Source of the DNA: Paeniglutamicibacter antarcticus
GTDB taxonomy: Bacteria > Actinomycetota > Actinomycetes > Actinomycetales > Micrococcaceae
Direction of reading: 5' to 3'
Assembly (NCBI RefSeq): GCF_900010755.1
Contig: NZ_CZJT01000103.1
Location: forward strand, 124,001 to 188,000
Length of the DNA stretch: 64,000 nt
The notes under the pieces were generated by a model, which saw nothing but the letters and a program-made list of their open reading frames with translations, was not told the origin of the DNA and did no database searches. This document shows, one piece after another, positions 47,645 through 56,411 of the stretch (the first letter of the stretch is position 1; each line of letters opens with the position of its first letter). The position numbers and the translations under genes are program-made.

Positions 47645-48319
47645 GTGGCGCATTTTGTCATTATGGGTTGCGGCAGGGTCGGGGTAACACTTGCCCACAC
47701 CCTGGATGATGCCGGGCATAGCGTGGCGATCATTGACCAAGACGACCGCGCTTTCCGCAGGCTTCGCCGGAATTTTTCCGGCACCAAGGTCTCAGGGGTC
47801 GGATTCGACCGGGAAACCCTTGAACGGGCGGACATTACCAATGCCTATGCCTTCGCCGCGGTCTCCAGCGGCGACAATTCAAACATCCTTGCCACCCGGG
47901 TGGCCCGCGAAACCTACCATGTGCCGCACGTTGTCGCCCGGATCTACGACCCGGGACGGGCCGAAATCTACCAGCGACTGGGCATCCCCACGGTGGCCGC
48001 CGTGCGTTGGAGCAGCGACCAGGTGCTGCGCCGGATCCTGCCCGAGCACACCCTGAACGGTGACTTCCGTGAGGCCTCCGGGCGGTTGATTCTCGGCGAG
48101 GTCAACCTCCATGAAGGCTGGTTCGGCCACACGCTTGAAGAGCTTGAGGCGGCTGCGCCCATCCGCATTGCCTACCTTTCACGTTTTGGCGAAGGCATGT
48201 TGCCGGTTCAAGGAACCCGCTTGCAGCAAGGTGACATTGTCCACGCCATGATGCCGGTGGACGCCACCAGCGAAATCGAACGTGCACTGTCCAACGCACC
48301 GAAACAGATCTCGGAGTAG
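47645..48319 (+). CDS. ceoB: TrkA-family potassium uptake regulatory protein (CeoB-like)
   Basis: A 224-residue cytoplasmic RCK protein with an N-terminal Rossmann domain (GCGRVGVTLAHTL, then a GxGxxG-type NAD(H) site followed by IDQDDRAF) and a C-terminal TrkA-C domain starting near residue 140. RCK subunits gate potassium transporters in response to NAD(H), ATP or nucleotides. I start at GTG 47645 with GGAAGG about seven bases upstream; the longer frame begins inside the hairpin region. It is translated divergently from the permease and followed by ceoC after eight bases. No TrkH or KtrB pore is present. Confidence 0.93.
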   Translation: MAHFVIMGCGRVGVTLAHTLDDAGHSVAIIDQDDRAFRRLRRNFSGTKVSGVGFDRETLERADITNAYAFAAVSSGDNSNILATRVARETYHVPHVVARIYDPGRAEIYQRLGIPTVAAVRWSSDQVLRRILPEHTLNGDFREASGRLILGEVNLHEGWFGHTLEELEAAAPIRIAYLSRFGEGMLPVQGTRLQQGDIVHAMMPVDATSEIERALSNAPKQISE

Positions 48320-48327
48320 ATACAGCC

Positions 48328-48996
48328 ATGAAGGTCATGATTGCCGGAGCAGGCTCCGTGGGAAGCTCGATTGCAAAGGAGCTGATCTCCAACGGGCACG
48401 AAGTGCTGCTCATCGATGAAAAGCCTGAAGTTGTTGCCCGTGCCGGGGTCCAAGGCGCCCGCTGGCTCTTCGGGGACGCCTGCGAACTGAGCGTGCTCAA
48501 GGAAGCGAAACTCGACGAGACGGATGTAGTGGTCTCGGCCACCGGAGACGACAAGGTAAACCTCGTCGTGTCACTGCTGGCCAAGAGCGAATTCGGTGTC
48601 GGCCGCACCGTGGGCCGGGTCAACAACCCGAAGAACGATTGGATGTTCGACGATACATGGGGCGTTGACGTTGCCGTGAGCACCCCACGGCTGATGACAG
48701 CGCTCGTTGAGGAAGCCGTGGAAATCGGTGACCTGGTCCGCTTGATGACCCTTCAATCGGGTGTTGTCTCGATGGTTGAGTTCACGGTTCCACACGATTC
48801 GGCCCTCATTGGCCGAACCCTGGGTTCGGTGCAATGGCCGGCGGAGGCAACCGTCGTGGCGATCTTGCGCGATGACATCCCGCTGACCCCCAGCCAGGAC
48901 GACGTCATTGAGGGTGGCGATGAACTCTTCTTCGTCACCACGATTGCTGCAGAAGACGAGTTGCGCACGGTGCTGCGCACCACCGGCACCGAATAG
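48328..48996 (+). CDS. ceoC: TrkA-family potassium uptake regulatory protein (CeoC-like)
   Basis: A 222-residue paralogue of CeoB with the same layout: Rossmann domain MIAGAGSVGSSIAKEL with IDEKPEVV after the second strand, then a TrkA-C domain. The pair corresponds in order to the ceoB-ceoC genes of mycobacteria. CeoB and CeoC probably form a mixed RCK ring. It follows ceoB by eight bases on the same transcript. The nucleotide-binding motif is intact. The target transporter is not shown by the sequence; the neighbouring KimA-like permease is the obvious candidate. Confidence 0.93.
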   Translation: MKVMIAGAGSVGSSIAKELISNGHEVLLIDEKPEVVARAGVQGARWLFGDACELSVLKEAKLDETDVVVSATGDDKVNLVVSLLAKSEFGVGRTVGRVNNPKNDWMFDDTWGVDVAVSTPRLMTALVEEAVEIGDLVRLMTLQSGVVSMVEFTVPHDSALIGRTLGSVQWPAEATVVAILRDDIPLTPSQDDVIEGGDELFFVTTIAAEDELRTVLRTTGTE

Positions 48997-49161
48997 GTCC
49001 TGATCCAGGAAACTGTGTGCTGCCCCGCTCGGGCACCTCAGCATCTTCACGGGGCCCGCAGGCTCCCGGTGACTCATCCCTCGCCCGCCCTGCGCCCCTG
49101 CCACTTCTGCACCCATTGCCGGCACGCGTCAAGGCAGCCATAGCGTCGGGTACTCCAAACA

Positions 49162-49200
49162 GCACAGCGCGGAGAGGCTGTTGGCTTCTCCGCGCTGTGC
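49162..49200. terminator. Terminator between ceoC and the DUF3159 gene
   Basis: The arms GCACAGCGCGGAGA and TCTCCGCGCTGTGC are perfect over 14 bases, serving two convergent genes. The rest of the 258-base gap shows no gene. Confidence 0.8.
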
Positions 49201-49254
49201 TTCAAGCCGGAACATTGCGCCATGTCTGGCGCGCTGTGGCTTGTTGCGTTGCTG

Positions 49255-49980
49255 CTACGTGTTCAGCGGGGGCTCGGTGGTTTGCGTGATGTTTTTGACC
49301 GGGCGGGAAATCATCCAGGCGATCCATAGCCCAGCGGCATAGAGCGGGACCCCCATGGCCAGGCGCGCTGCGCCAAGGGCGGCAACGTTATCCGCAAAGT
49401 AGAGGGGAACCTGAACCAGCAACCGTGCGGCAAACACGCCAACAACAATCCAGGTAGCCCACGCATACTGTCGTGCACGCACCTTGTCGGCACGCCATTC
49501 GGTGTTTTCCGACCGGATGAACCCAAAGATCACGCCCATCAATGGCCAGCGCACGAGGATGGAAATGATCAATCCCGCACCGTAGGCGATGTTCGTGTAA
49601 AAACCTGGAACGTAGTAGTCCTTGGCTTCGCCCGAGACCCGGGAGAAGATCGCACAAATGACGACGCCCACCAGGCCGGTCAGGGCCTGGGTCAACGTGC
49701 TTCGGCGCACTAGCCGCGCGACCGTGAAGCCAACAGCCACGGCAACGGAGGAAATCAAGGCAATGTTCAGTTGTTGCGAGGTGGTGAAAATGCCAAGGAA
49801 GACCAGCCCCGGAAGCAGCGACTCGATGAGCCCGCGGACCCCGCCAATGGTCTTGAGCACGTCGATCTGACCGTCCTCACGGCGTTCAATCCCTGCATTC
49901 GCGCCGATGCGCGCGGCAATTTCCTCTGCCGAAGGTGCGTGCTCCCCGGGTTCGGGAGTGTTCGGGGTGGAATCGCTCAT
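49255..49980 (-). CDS. DUF3159 family membrane protein
   Basis: A 241-residue membrane protein with about six hydrophobic segments from residue 55 on and an acidic, proline-rich cytoplasmic N-terminus (about 1-45). The family DUF3159 is actinobacterial, has no assigned function and corresponds to Rv2693c-like genes beside ceoC. The start at 49978-49980 (MSDSTPNTPEPG) is the likely one, since the longer frame to 50208 runs through the OB-fold gene. It is followed by a bidirectional terminator. A role near the transport cluster is only positional. Confidence 0.88.
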   Translation of the reverse strand: MSDSTPNTPEPGEHAPSAEEIAARIGANAGIERREDGQIDVLKTIGGVRGLIESLLPGLVFLGIFTTSQQLNIALISSVAVAVGFTVARLVRRSTLTQALTGLVGVVICAIFSRVSGEAKDYYVPGFYTNIAYGAGLIISILVRWPLMGVIFGFIRSENTEWRADKVRARQYAWATWIVVGVFAARLLVQVPLYFADNVAALGAARLAMGVPLYAAGLWIAWMISRPVKNITQTTEPPLNT

Positions 49981-50044
49981 GGGAGAAATCTTCCTTGCGT
50001 GCAGTGCGGCGAATAGGCCGAATGGGTAATGACGAGGGTCCGGT

Positions 50045-50479
50045 TCAAGACTTGGCGTCGGCTCGCGGCACCGGCGTGAAGCCGCGGTCGGGAAGAATTT
50101 CATAACGCGGATTGAAAATGGTCGCCACCCCGTCAATCGGGGCAACCATTCCTTCGTAGCGCAACCGGGTACCTGCCCAAATCCCCGGGACCCTGCGTTG
50201 CCCGACAAAAATCAATCGAAGATGCGGAACCGCTGAGCGGCGACCTCCCGGAGGAGCCGGATGGTCAACCACCGAAACCGCGAACGTTGGCGCCTGCCGT
50301 GCCGGAAGAATCGTGATCGACTCAACATACCCACGGTGGTTGATGCGTCCACGTTGTGGTAGCCCGGCCAGGGTTTCCAGTTGCTGGGTGCGCGCCAAGG
50401 GCCCGCCCGGTTCCCCGGCCGTTTCCACGACCGGGGAAGCTTCGTTCTTACGGAGCCTTGCCGCACGTTCCTTGGGCAC
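50045..50479 (-). CDS. OB-fold nucleic-acid-binding domain protein
   Basis: The protein has 144 residues from the GTG at 50477-50479. The N-terminal 40 residues are basic and low-complexity, and the remainder fits the short OB-fold type (RGRINHRGYVESITILP, then RLIFVGQRRVPGIWAGTRLRYEG). Related to Rv2694c-like proteins beside DUF3710. The earlier in-frame ATG at 50554 would overlap the DUF3710 coding region, so GTG is preferred; it starts eight bases after the DUF3710 stop. The function is unknown; nucleic-acid or ligand binding is inferred from the fold only. Confidence 0.8.
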   Translation of the reverse strand: MPKERAARLRKNEASPVVETAGEPGGPLARTQQLETLAGLPQRGRINHRGYVESITILPARQAPTFAVSVVDHPAPPGGRRSAVPHLRLIFVGQRRVPGIWAGTRLRYEGMVAPIDGVATIFNPRYEILPDRGFTPVPRADAKS

Positions 50480-50486
50480 CGCGCAC

Positions 50487-51272
50487 CTAGCCGATCTGGG
50501 TGGTTTCCGGACCGCGCTCCGGGCGCGCGGTACCAGGGGTTTCCGCGGCAGCATCAGGGTGAGTCAACGCACCTTGCGGGACTGTCAATGGAAGCAACTC
50601 GGTGGGCGGCATCGGAATGTCGCCGCGAACCACAACGATCTGCGCAAGCGCGTCTTCCATTGCCTTTGATTCATCGGCATCGGTCAGCGCGGCACCGCCA
50701 ATCACTGCGCGCAGGAACCAGCGTGGCCCGTCAATGCCCAAGAACCGCAGCACCACATAGCCTTCGCGACCATCCGGAGCGGTTTGCGGTACACGGGCCA
50801 GCAACTCGTTGCCAAAGCGCCCGGGAACCATTTCGGTTTCCCCGCCTTGATCGGCAATCCCCGTGGCGATCTGCGTGGAGATACCCGGCCACAATTCATC
50901 GGTCTTGGGCGCTGCGAAGACCTGCAGCTGCATGCGTGATCCACCAAGCTCGAGCGCCACGGCAATCACACGCTGGGTGGATTCTTCAACCTCAAGGCGC
51001 ATTTGCAAGCCGGGAACCGGCTTGATCAGCAATGATCCCATGTCAAGGTAATCATCGTGATTCTCAATATCGTCCCCATCAAAGGGACCTTCGTGCGGGT
51101 TCTGCTTCGCGGCACCGGTTGCTGTTGCGTCCTCGGCGGAAGCTGCTGCCGGGGTTTCTTCCGCGGCCGCGTCCTTGGCCTCTGTTGACTGCGAGGCCGC
51201 GGCGTTCAGCTCGGCGATCGTCTGCTCGGATTTCGCCGGGGCAGCGTCCTTGTTCTTACGCTTGAAAATCAT
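50487..51272 (-). CDS. DUF3710 family protein
   Basis: The 261-residue protein has a basic and Ala/Glu-rich N-terminal region (about 1-70; KRKNKDAAPAKSEQ at the start) and a conserved domain from about 80 (HDDYLDMGSLLI, then GRFGNELLARVP and GPRWFLRAVIGG). DUF3710 is actinobacterial and uncharacterised. It lies between dut and the OB-fold gene, in the conserved order dut-DUF3710-OB-fold. No catalytic motif is recognised. I expect a soluble cytoplasmic protein. Confidence 0.88.
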   Translation of the reverse strand: MIFKRKNKDAAPAKSEQTIAELNAAASQSTEAKDAAAEETPAAASAEDATATGAAKQNPHEGPFDGDDIENHDDYLDMGSLLIKPVPGLQMRLEVEESTQRVIAVALELGGSRMQLQVFAAPKTDELWPGISTQIATGIADQGGETEMVPGRFGNELLARVPQTAPDGREGYVVLRFLGIDGPRWFLRAVIGGAALTDADESKAMEDALAQIVVVRGDIPMPPTELLPLTVPQGALTHPDAAAETPGTARPERGPETTQIG

Positions 51273-51319
51273 GGAAATGGCTTTCTGCTTTTGTCTGCCG
51301 TGAGAATGCGGTGTGGTCG

Positions 51320-51790
51320 TTAGCCTTGGTTTGCAGCGGTTTCAAAACCGCCAGTGGAACCGAAGCCCGCGGCGCCGCGCACCGTTTCATCGAGCTCATC
51401 AACCTGGATGAAGGTGGCTCGTTCAACCTTCTGAATGACCAGCTGGGCGATCCGGTCCCCGCGCTTGAGAACAATCGGGGTCCGCACATCAGTGTTCAAC
51501 AATGTGACCTTCAACTCACCACGATAACCCGCATCAACCGTTCCCGGCGCATTGACCACGGTCAGACCGTGTTTTGTGGCAAGTCCGGAGCGCGGGTGGA
51601 TCAGTCCGACGTAGCCCAGCGGCAAGGCGATGGAAACGCCAGTGGGCACCAGCATGCGCTCCCCCGGAGCCAGCGTCACGTCTTCGCGTGCGCACAGGTC
51701 CGCTCCGGCGTCGCCCTCGTGAGCGTAGCCGGGAACCGGAAGTTCCGGATCCAACATTCGCAGGGCAATATCGACTCGTGATTCGGACAT
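51320..51790 (-). CDS. dut: Deoxyuridine 5'-triphosphate nucleotidohydrolase
   Basis: Dut hydrolyses dUTP to dUMP, preventing uracil incorporation into DNA and supplying thymidylate synthesis. The 156-residue trimer-forming protein shows all five motifs: [35 protein letters not shown] and GFGSTGG. The last arm, GFGSTGG, closes over the active site in the trimer. The start at 51788-51790 ([11 protein letters not shown]) is chosen because the longer frame to 51886 has no family similarity. It is convergent with nothing and lies divergent from DUF3093. Confidence 0.96.
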   Translation of the reverse strand: MSESRVDIALRMLDPELPVPGYAHEGDAGADLCAREDVTLAPGERMLVPTGVSIALPLGYVGLIHPRSGLATKHGLTVVNAPGTVDAGYRGELKVTLLNTDVRTPIVLKRGDRIAQLVIQKVERATFIQVDELDETVRGAAGFGSTGGFETAANQG

Positions 51791-51919
51791 GCTGTTTTCC
51801 ACTCCAAGGGGTGTTGGTTCTCGTGCCGCTAAATGGCACCATTCGTGCATTCCAACTCTAGTCCCTTGGCGGGCATCGGTTGGCAATCGCCCCCCATGCC
51901 ACGGCCTATGCTTGTAGGT

Positions 51920-52477
51920 ATGGCCGAGAACTCTTCAACACCGCTTCATGCCCCCGTACTCTTCCAGGAAAAGCTGCGGCCGGCCTGGTGGATTTGGTTG
52001 GTTGCCCTGGGACTTGGAGCGACAGCAGCAGTCGCATTCGTCCCCGTTGGCCTCCAGTGGGGAATCATCGCCGGACTGATCGCCTTCGGGTTGATCGCCT
52101 TCGGCCTGATCTCCAGCACCCCGACCATCCAAGTCACCAAGGACACCGTGCGGGTGGGACGCGCCACCATCGAACGCGAGTTCGTCGGTGAAGTCACCGG
52201 TTACCGCGGATCGGCCGCCTACCACCAGCGTGGACCTGGCCTGAACGGCATCGCCTTCATGTGCATTCGCGGCTGGGTGGACCCGGTGGTCCGCATCGAG
52301 ATCACCGATGAGCGGGACTCAACCCCGTACTGGTTGACCTCGACGCGCCGCCCCGAGGAACTCACCGCAGCCCTGGACGGGGTCATGGTCCAGTTCCGCG
52401 AAGTACCACAGCCTGATGAGCAGCCGGCCGAAGAGCCGCAGGCCCCCGCCCCCTCACAGCCGGCAGACCAAGACTAA
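51920..52477 (+). CDS. DUF3093 family membrane protein
   Basis: A 185-residue protein with two hydrophobic segments (about 22-40 and 45-65) and a cytoplasmic or exposed C-terminal domain ending in a Pro/Glu/Gln-rich tail. DUF3093 corresponds to Rv2698-like genes. The ATG at 51920 lies eight bases after TATGCT, a -10-like box, so the mRNA may be leaderless; an in-frame ATG at 51908 overlaps that box. Function unknown. It is divergent from dut and convergent with DUF4193. Confidence 0.85.
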   Translation: MAENSSTPLHAPVLFQEKLRPAWWIWLVALGLGATAAVAFVPVGLQWGIIAGLIAFGLIAFGLISSTPTIQVTKDTVRVGRATIEREFVGEVTGYRGSAAYHQRGPGLNGIAFMCIRGWVDPVVRIEITDERDSTPYWLTSTRRPEELTAALDGVMVQFREVPQPDEQPAEEPQAPAPSQPADQD

Positions 52478-52505
52478 ATTTTCATCCGGGTTCGCCCGGA
52501 AAAGC

Positions 52506-52544
52506 AATGAGCGTGGGTTTCCATTGGAATCCCACGCTCATTGC
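52506..52544. terminator. Terminator between DUF3093 and DUF4193
   Basis: The arms CAATGAGCGTGGG and CCCACGCTCATTG are perfect over 13 bases, in a gap between convergent genes. Confidence 0.8.
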
Positions 52545-52593
52545 CTTTAACTGCCGTTTAGTTCAGACGCCCTGATTTGCTGCGTTGCCGCCC

Positions 52594-52899
52594 TTAGCCT
52601 TCGCAATCGGTGCAGTACAGCAAGCCGCCCTTTTCCAGGGCGATTTGTGAACGGTGGCGCACCAGGAAGCACGAGGCACAGGTAAATTCGTCCAACTGGG
52701 CCGGGAGCACCATGACTTGGAGCTCCTCGCCTGAAAGATCGGCGCCTGGGAGCTCATAGCTGTTGGCGAGGGAGGCTTCGTCCTCGTCGATTAAGTTCGA
52801 CTCGTTGGTGGTGTTGCGCTGGGTTTTAAGCTCGGGCAACGCCTCAGGCTTTTCATCGTCTTCGGCGTGCTTCCGAGGTGCATCGTAGTCGGTTGCCAT
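52594..52899 (-). CDS. DUF4193 family zinc-ribbon protein
   Basis: A 101-residue acidic protein starting MATDYDAPRKHAED. Two CxxC pairs, TCASCFL and YCTDCEG, about 25 residues apart near the C-terminus, form a zinc ribbon. DUF4193 (Rv2699c-like) is nearly universal in actinobacteria and has no proven function; the acidic N-terminus suggests a regulatory or RNA-polymerase-related protein. The ATG at 52897-52899 gives the family N-terminus. It is transcribed divergently from sepH. Confidence 0.9.
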   Translation of the reverse strand: MATDYDAPRKHAEDDEKPEALPELKTQRNTTNESNLIDEDEASLANSYELPGADLSGEELQVMVLPAQLDEFTCASCFLVRHRSQIALEKGGLLYCTDCEG

Positions 52900-53235
52900 A
52901 ATTGCTGCTTCACACTCCGCTTGGTTCAAGCTGTAGTTCCGGTGGGGCGTCGCGGCCCGGATGGGTGTCCGGCGCCCTGCTCAATCACGCAATTGCATGC
53001 GCAAATGATTCAACGCCGGTGCGCCTGTTTTTGTGCCCGCAAGGACAACAGGCTGTACATCTTCCCATCTTCCGGGGTCAAAGAGGGATTCCTGAAGTGG
53101 AAACCCTGCCATGCCCCGCACCTCGCATGGGGGAAATCATAAACCGGATCCGCGCCACACCAGCCATATCTTAGGTAATTACGCCCACAGGTGGCAGAGT
53201 TTTACCCAATACACGACGGTTTGTGGAGGATAGTC
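52900..53235. other. Divergent regulatory gap between the DUF4193 and sepH genes
   Basis: A 336-base stretch with no coding frame I trust. It must hold the promoters of both flanking genes. A CATATCTTAGGTAATT segment about 65 bases before sepH is AT-rich and -10-like, but I cannot define a -35. Confidence 0.5.
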
Positions 53236-54357
53236 ATGCGTCAACTCCGACTGGTGGGAATCCACGAGAACGGCGAAAGCCTGCACCTGAGCAGTGAGGA
53301 TGGCAACAGCTTTGCGCTGCCCATCGATGAAGCGCTGCGCAGTGCGTTGACGCGCGCGGCCCGGGCGGACAGGACGGAAACCCCGGTTTCCCCGCTCTCA
53401 CCACGTGAAATCCAGACACGGATCCGCTCCGGAGCGACGGCCGAGGACGTCGCCAACGCTTCGGGCATGTCCCTTGAGCACATCATGCGCTACGAGGGCC
53501 CGGTGCTGGCCGAACGCGAATACATCGCCACCCAGGCCCGCAACATTGAGGTATCGGCCCCGCAAACCCACGATGGTTACCGCAGCATCTTCGGTGAAGA
53601 ACCGGCAAACCTCGGCGAGATGGTCGCCTACCGGGCCCATTCGATGGGCATCGATGGCGACACCCTTGAATGGGATGCATGGCGTTCGGCGGATGGTTCC
53701 TGGGACGTGGTGGCAACCTTCGACATCCCGGGCAATGGCTCGATGCTGAACCTCGAATCGATCAGCGAGGAAACGGTGGCCCGTTGGATTTTCCATCCGG
53801 CACGCAAGTCCTTGCAGAACGCCAACCGTTGGGCCCAAGTCCTGAGCGAACTCGAGCATTTCGAAGCACCAGTTGGAACCCGCCGGCTATCTGCGGTTGC
53901 CGATCATCCCTTTGACATCGACGCGAACGCCGATGGATCCGAGCCTGTCGATTTCGAAACGGCTGTTGCTGACTCCGAGGAACTGCTTGACGTGTTGAGT
54001 GCCCGCCGCGGACAGCGTTTGGGCGTTGACGAGGAAGGCGATGACAACCTCGCAGCAATGCTCAACCGCATTCCGGCTTCCCAACGCCCCGGGACGGTGC
54101 ACCCGGATGACGATCCGCGCCTTGCCGGCCCGGTGAACCCCGAGACCGGCGGATTGCCGAAGCTCTATGACGGCGTCAGCACCCGCACCACCCAGATTTC
54201 AGTGGTTCCGGCCCTGCGTCCGGTGACTGAATCCGCAACGGACGATGATTCGGACACCGAGGGTTCCAGCGACGACGCCGCTGCCAAGAAGAAGGCCAAG
54301 CGTTCTTCGGTGCCAAGCTGGGACGACATCGTCTTCGGCCGCAGGAACAACGACTAG
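53236..54357 (+). CDS. sepH: Septation protein SepH
   Basis: SepH binds FtsZ and promotes filament assembly at division sites in Streptomyces and mycobacteria. The 373-residue protein has the DUF3071 N-terminal domain with MRQLRLVGIHENGESLHL and an HTH-like segment (IRSGATAEDVANASGM, about 75-90). A long acidic, disordered linker and a C-terminal basic patch ending in AAAKKKAKRSSVPSWDDIVFG follow. The ATG at 53236 has GGAGG six bases upstream; a GTG 45 bases earlier is less likely. SepH also serves as an actinobacterial marker. It ends at a strong terminator. Confidence 0.93.
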   Translation: MRQLRLVGIHENGESLHLSSEDGNSFALPIDEALRSALTRAARADRTETPVSPLSPREIQTRIRSGATAEDVANASGMSLEHIMRYEGPVLAEREYIATQARNIEVSAPQTHDGYRSIFGEEPANLGEMVAYRAHSMGIDGDTLEWDAWRSADGSWDVVATFDIPGNGSMLNLESISEETVARWIFHPARKSLQNANRWAQVLSELEHFEAPVGTRRLSAVADHPFDIDANADGSEPVDFETAVADSEELLDVLSARRGQRLGVDEEGDDNLAAMLNRIPASQRPGTVHPDDDPRLAGPVNPETGGLPKLYDGVSTRTTQISVVPALRPVTESATDDDSDTEGSSDDAAAKKKAKRSSVPSWDDIVFGRRNND

Positions 54358-54372
54358 ACAACGCACCCACAC

Positions 54373-54423
54373 AAAAGCTTGGGGCCAGGACACGTTCTTC
54401 GTGTCCTGGCCCCAAGCTTTTTG
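54373..54423. terminator. Terminator after sepH
   Basis: The perfect arms AAAAGCTTGGGGCCAGG and its complement end in TTTTT on the plus strand and also serve the convergent phosphatase gene. Confidence 0.9.
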
Positions 54424-54463
54424 CCTGCCAGCGCCAGGGGATGGCCCGGGCCGGAATGATCGG

Positions 54464-55642
54464 TTAGCTCTTGTTTTTTGGGCTGGCCAAGGTCAAGAGC
54501 GGGATTTCCCGCTCGGCACGCGTGAGCGAACCATGCTGGCCCACCATGCTGAATGCCGCAGGATTCACCCGGCGCCCGTCAAGGAAGGCAACGTCCTCGG
54601 CAGCAAGGATCAACAGGTCCCCGATGCGCCCACGCACCGAATCAGCGACCTCGCCAAAGAGCCCGTGATCGATGGCTTCATCCCGGGTCAGGATCCATGC
54701 CTTGGTCCCGAAGCGCTCGCGCCAGGCAGCGGCCACCGCCACGCGCTGTTCGGGGCCGGTTTCAACGCCGAAATGCAATTGCGCGGCGCGTGGTTCACCG
54801 GCGGTCAGTTCAACCCCCGCAATGAGTTCCGGGTACTCCGAGTAGTCGATCCGCCAACTTTCGGGCACATCGACCATGCCGTGGTCGGCAGTCAGCAGCA
54901 ACAGCGTGCCGGCAGGAACCCTGGAAGCCAGCGTGCGCACGAGCGAATCGATTTCCTCAAGCGCATGCCCCCACTCCAAGGAGTCCTTCCCGTAACGGTG
55001 CCCAGCCTTGTCCAGCTCATTCCAGTAGCAATAGACCAGGGACCGGGGGTTTGCCGCAAGGATTTCGGCTGCCGCGCGCACGCGGGCGTGCGGGCCATTG
55101 GCCTCGGTGAAATCGGTCCCCCGCAACGCTGCCTTGGTCAGCGCGGATTCCTTGAACTGCGACATGCTCACGGTTGCCGTGTGCACTCCCTGTGCTGCTG
55201 CACGCTCAAAAACCGTCTCGTGAGGCTGCCAGGCCAACGGATCAAGGTCCTTGGGCCAACCGCCCAGCTGGTTGACCACGCGTCGGCGTTCCGGGTCCAC
55301 CGTGTCGTAGCCGACGATTCCGTGCTGTCCCGGGGCAAGCCCGGTACCCAATGAGGCAAGGGATGCCGCGGTGGTTGACGGGAAGGGCGCCTGAAGCGTC
55401 TGCGAATTGTCCATCAGCTTGCGCAGGAACGGTGCATGTCCCCCACGTGATTTCAGCAGCGACTTGCCCAGACCATCGATCATCAAGATGCAGATGCGCG
55501 AGGCAGCGGGCAACCCCAGGGTGTTTGCATAACCCTCGACGCCCAGTGCGGCAGCCGCACTGGGCATCAGCTCGGCAATGGTCTTTGCCCCGTAGGGCGG
55601 CGGTGCCGGCAGTTCCTGGGCGGGGACTTGCTTGGTGCTCAT
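54464..55642 (-). CDS. Alkaline phosphatase superfamily protein (nucleotide pyrophosphatase-like)
   Basis: The 392-residue protein has the metal sites of the NPP/alkaline phosphatase superfamily: ILMIDGLGKS (Asp), FPSTTAASLASLGTG (nucleophilic Thr), NELDKAGHRYG and LTADHGMVDVP (Asp/His pair). It probably hydrolyses phosphodiesters or pyrophosphates. No signal peptide is evident from MSTKQVPAQEL (start at 55640-55642), so it may act in the cytoplasm, unusual for this family. It lies 22 bases after DUF5998 on the same strand. Substrate unknown. Confidence 0.87.
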   Translation of the reverse strand: MSTKQVPAQELPAPPPYGAKTIAELMPSAAAALGVEGYANTLGLPAASRICILMIDGLGKSLLKSRGGHAPFLRKLMDNSQTLQAPFPSTTAASLASLGTGLAPGQHGIVGYDTVDPERRRVVNQLGGWPKDLDPLAWQPHETVFERAAAQGVHTATVSMSQFKESALTKAALRGTDFTEANGPHARVRAAAEILAANPRSLVYCYWNELDKAGHRYGKDSLEWGHALEEIDSLVRTLASRVPAGTLLLLTADHGMVDVPESWRIDYSEYPELIAGVELTAGEPRAAQLHFGVETGPEQRVAVAAAWRERFGTKAWILTRDEAIDHGLFGEVADSVRGRIGDLLILAAEDVAFLDGRRVNPAAFSMVGQHGSLTRAEREIPLLTLASPKNKS

Positions 55643-55664
55643 AGCCACGTACTGGTGCCTTGCC

Positions 55665-56348
55665 TTAGCCCTGGTGGGAGTTGCGGCCAAAGCGGGAGGC
55701 CACGCGTCCACGTACGTCAGTGGCGGGTGCGGAGGCCGGAAGCTTGGCTTCCACGGTGCCGGTGGCCCGTGGTGCCGAGGCACGGCGAATGGCCTTGGCG
55801 AAATTGCGTGCTGCGGTCAGCGCGGGGGCGCCATCGGCTTCCGCACTCACGCGCAGCACCAGGTCTTCCTGTTGGCTGGTGCCTGTGTAGCCGTGGTCGG
55901 CGTCGCATTCCGGGTCCGGGCAACCAGCAGGAGCCAGGTCGATGCGCTGGGCGCCTGCCCAGGCAATCCCCAAGGTGAGCTCCTTGACCGGATCACCGCT
56001 GCGGTAGTTCTGCGGCTGGTGGTACACGTAGCTGGTGGCCACCGTGGTGACCTTTGAAAGCTGGACCAACTCGGTGGAGATCTGGGCCATGATTTCTTTG
56101 CCTTTGTCATCCAGCTGCTGGTCGTCCACATGCGCCACCAGCAGCACGTCCTGTGCAAGCACCAGCACCGTGATGTGGCGGTGGACCTCATTGTGGTCGA
56201 AGTGAGTTTCCAGGTGGACCAGGTGGTCGCCCGGATCGCGTCCGTCCAGTGCCTCGTCAATGACGTCAGAAACGATTTTCGGGTAGAACCCGGCGCGATT
56301 GATGTCGGCTTGAAGGTCGCGGCCCTGGGCCGAAGAAAGGGGGGTCAT
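55665..56348 (-). CDS. DUF5998 family protein
   Basis: A 227-residue soluble protein of the actinobacterial family DUF5998. It starts MTPLSSAQGRDLQADINRAG, has HLVHLETHFDHNEVHRHITV, a DPECDADHGYTG loop with a Cys and a His, and a basic C-terminal tail. The start at 56346-56348 is taken; the frame is open 17 codons further. No catalytic assignment is possible. It lies 63 bases after the Pat-like gene on the same strand and 22 bases before the phosphatase gene, so all three may be co-transcribed. Confidence 0.83.
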   Translation of the reverse strand: MTPLSSAQGRDLQADINRAGFYPKIVSDVIDEALDGRDPGDHLVHLETHFDHNEVHRHITVLVLAQDVLLVAHVDDQQLDDKGKEIMAQISTELVQLSKVTTVATSYVYHQPQNYRSGDPVKELTLGIAWAGAQRIDLAPAGCPDPECDADHGYTGTSQQEDLVLRVSAEADGAPALTAARNFAKAIRRASAPRATGTVEAKLPASAPATDVRGRVASRFGRNSHQG

Positions 56349-56411
56349 GCCCTCAAGTCTACCCAAGCCCCGCGCCGGCACACCGTTACCTGCCTGCATG
56401 TGAAGGAAGAG

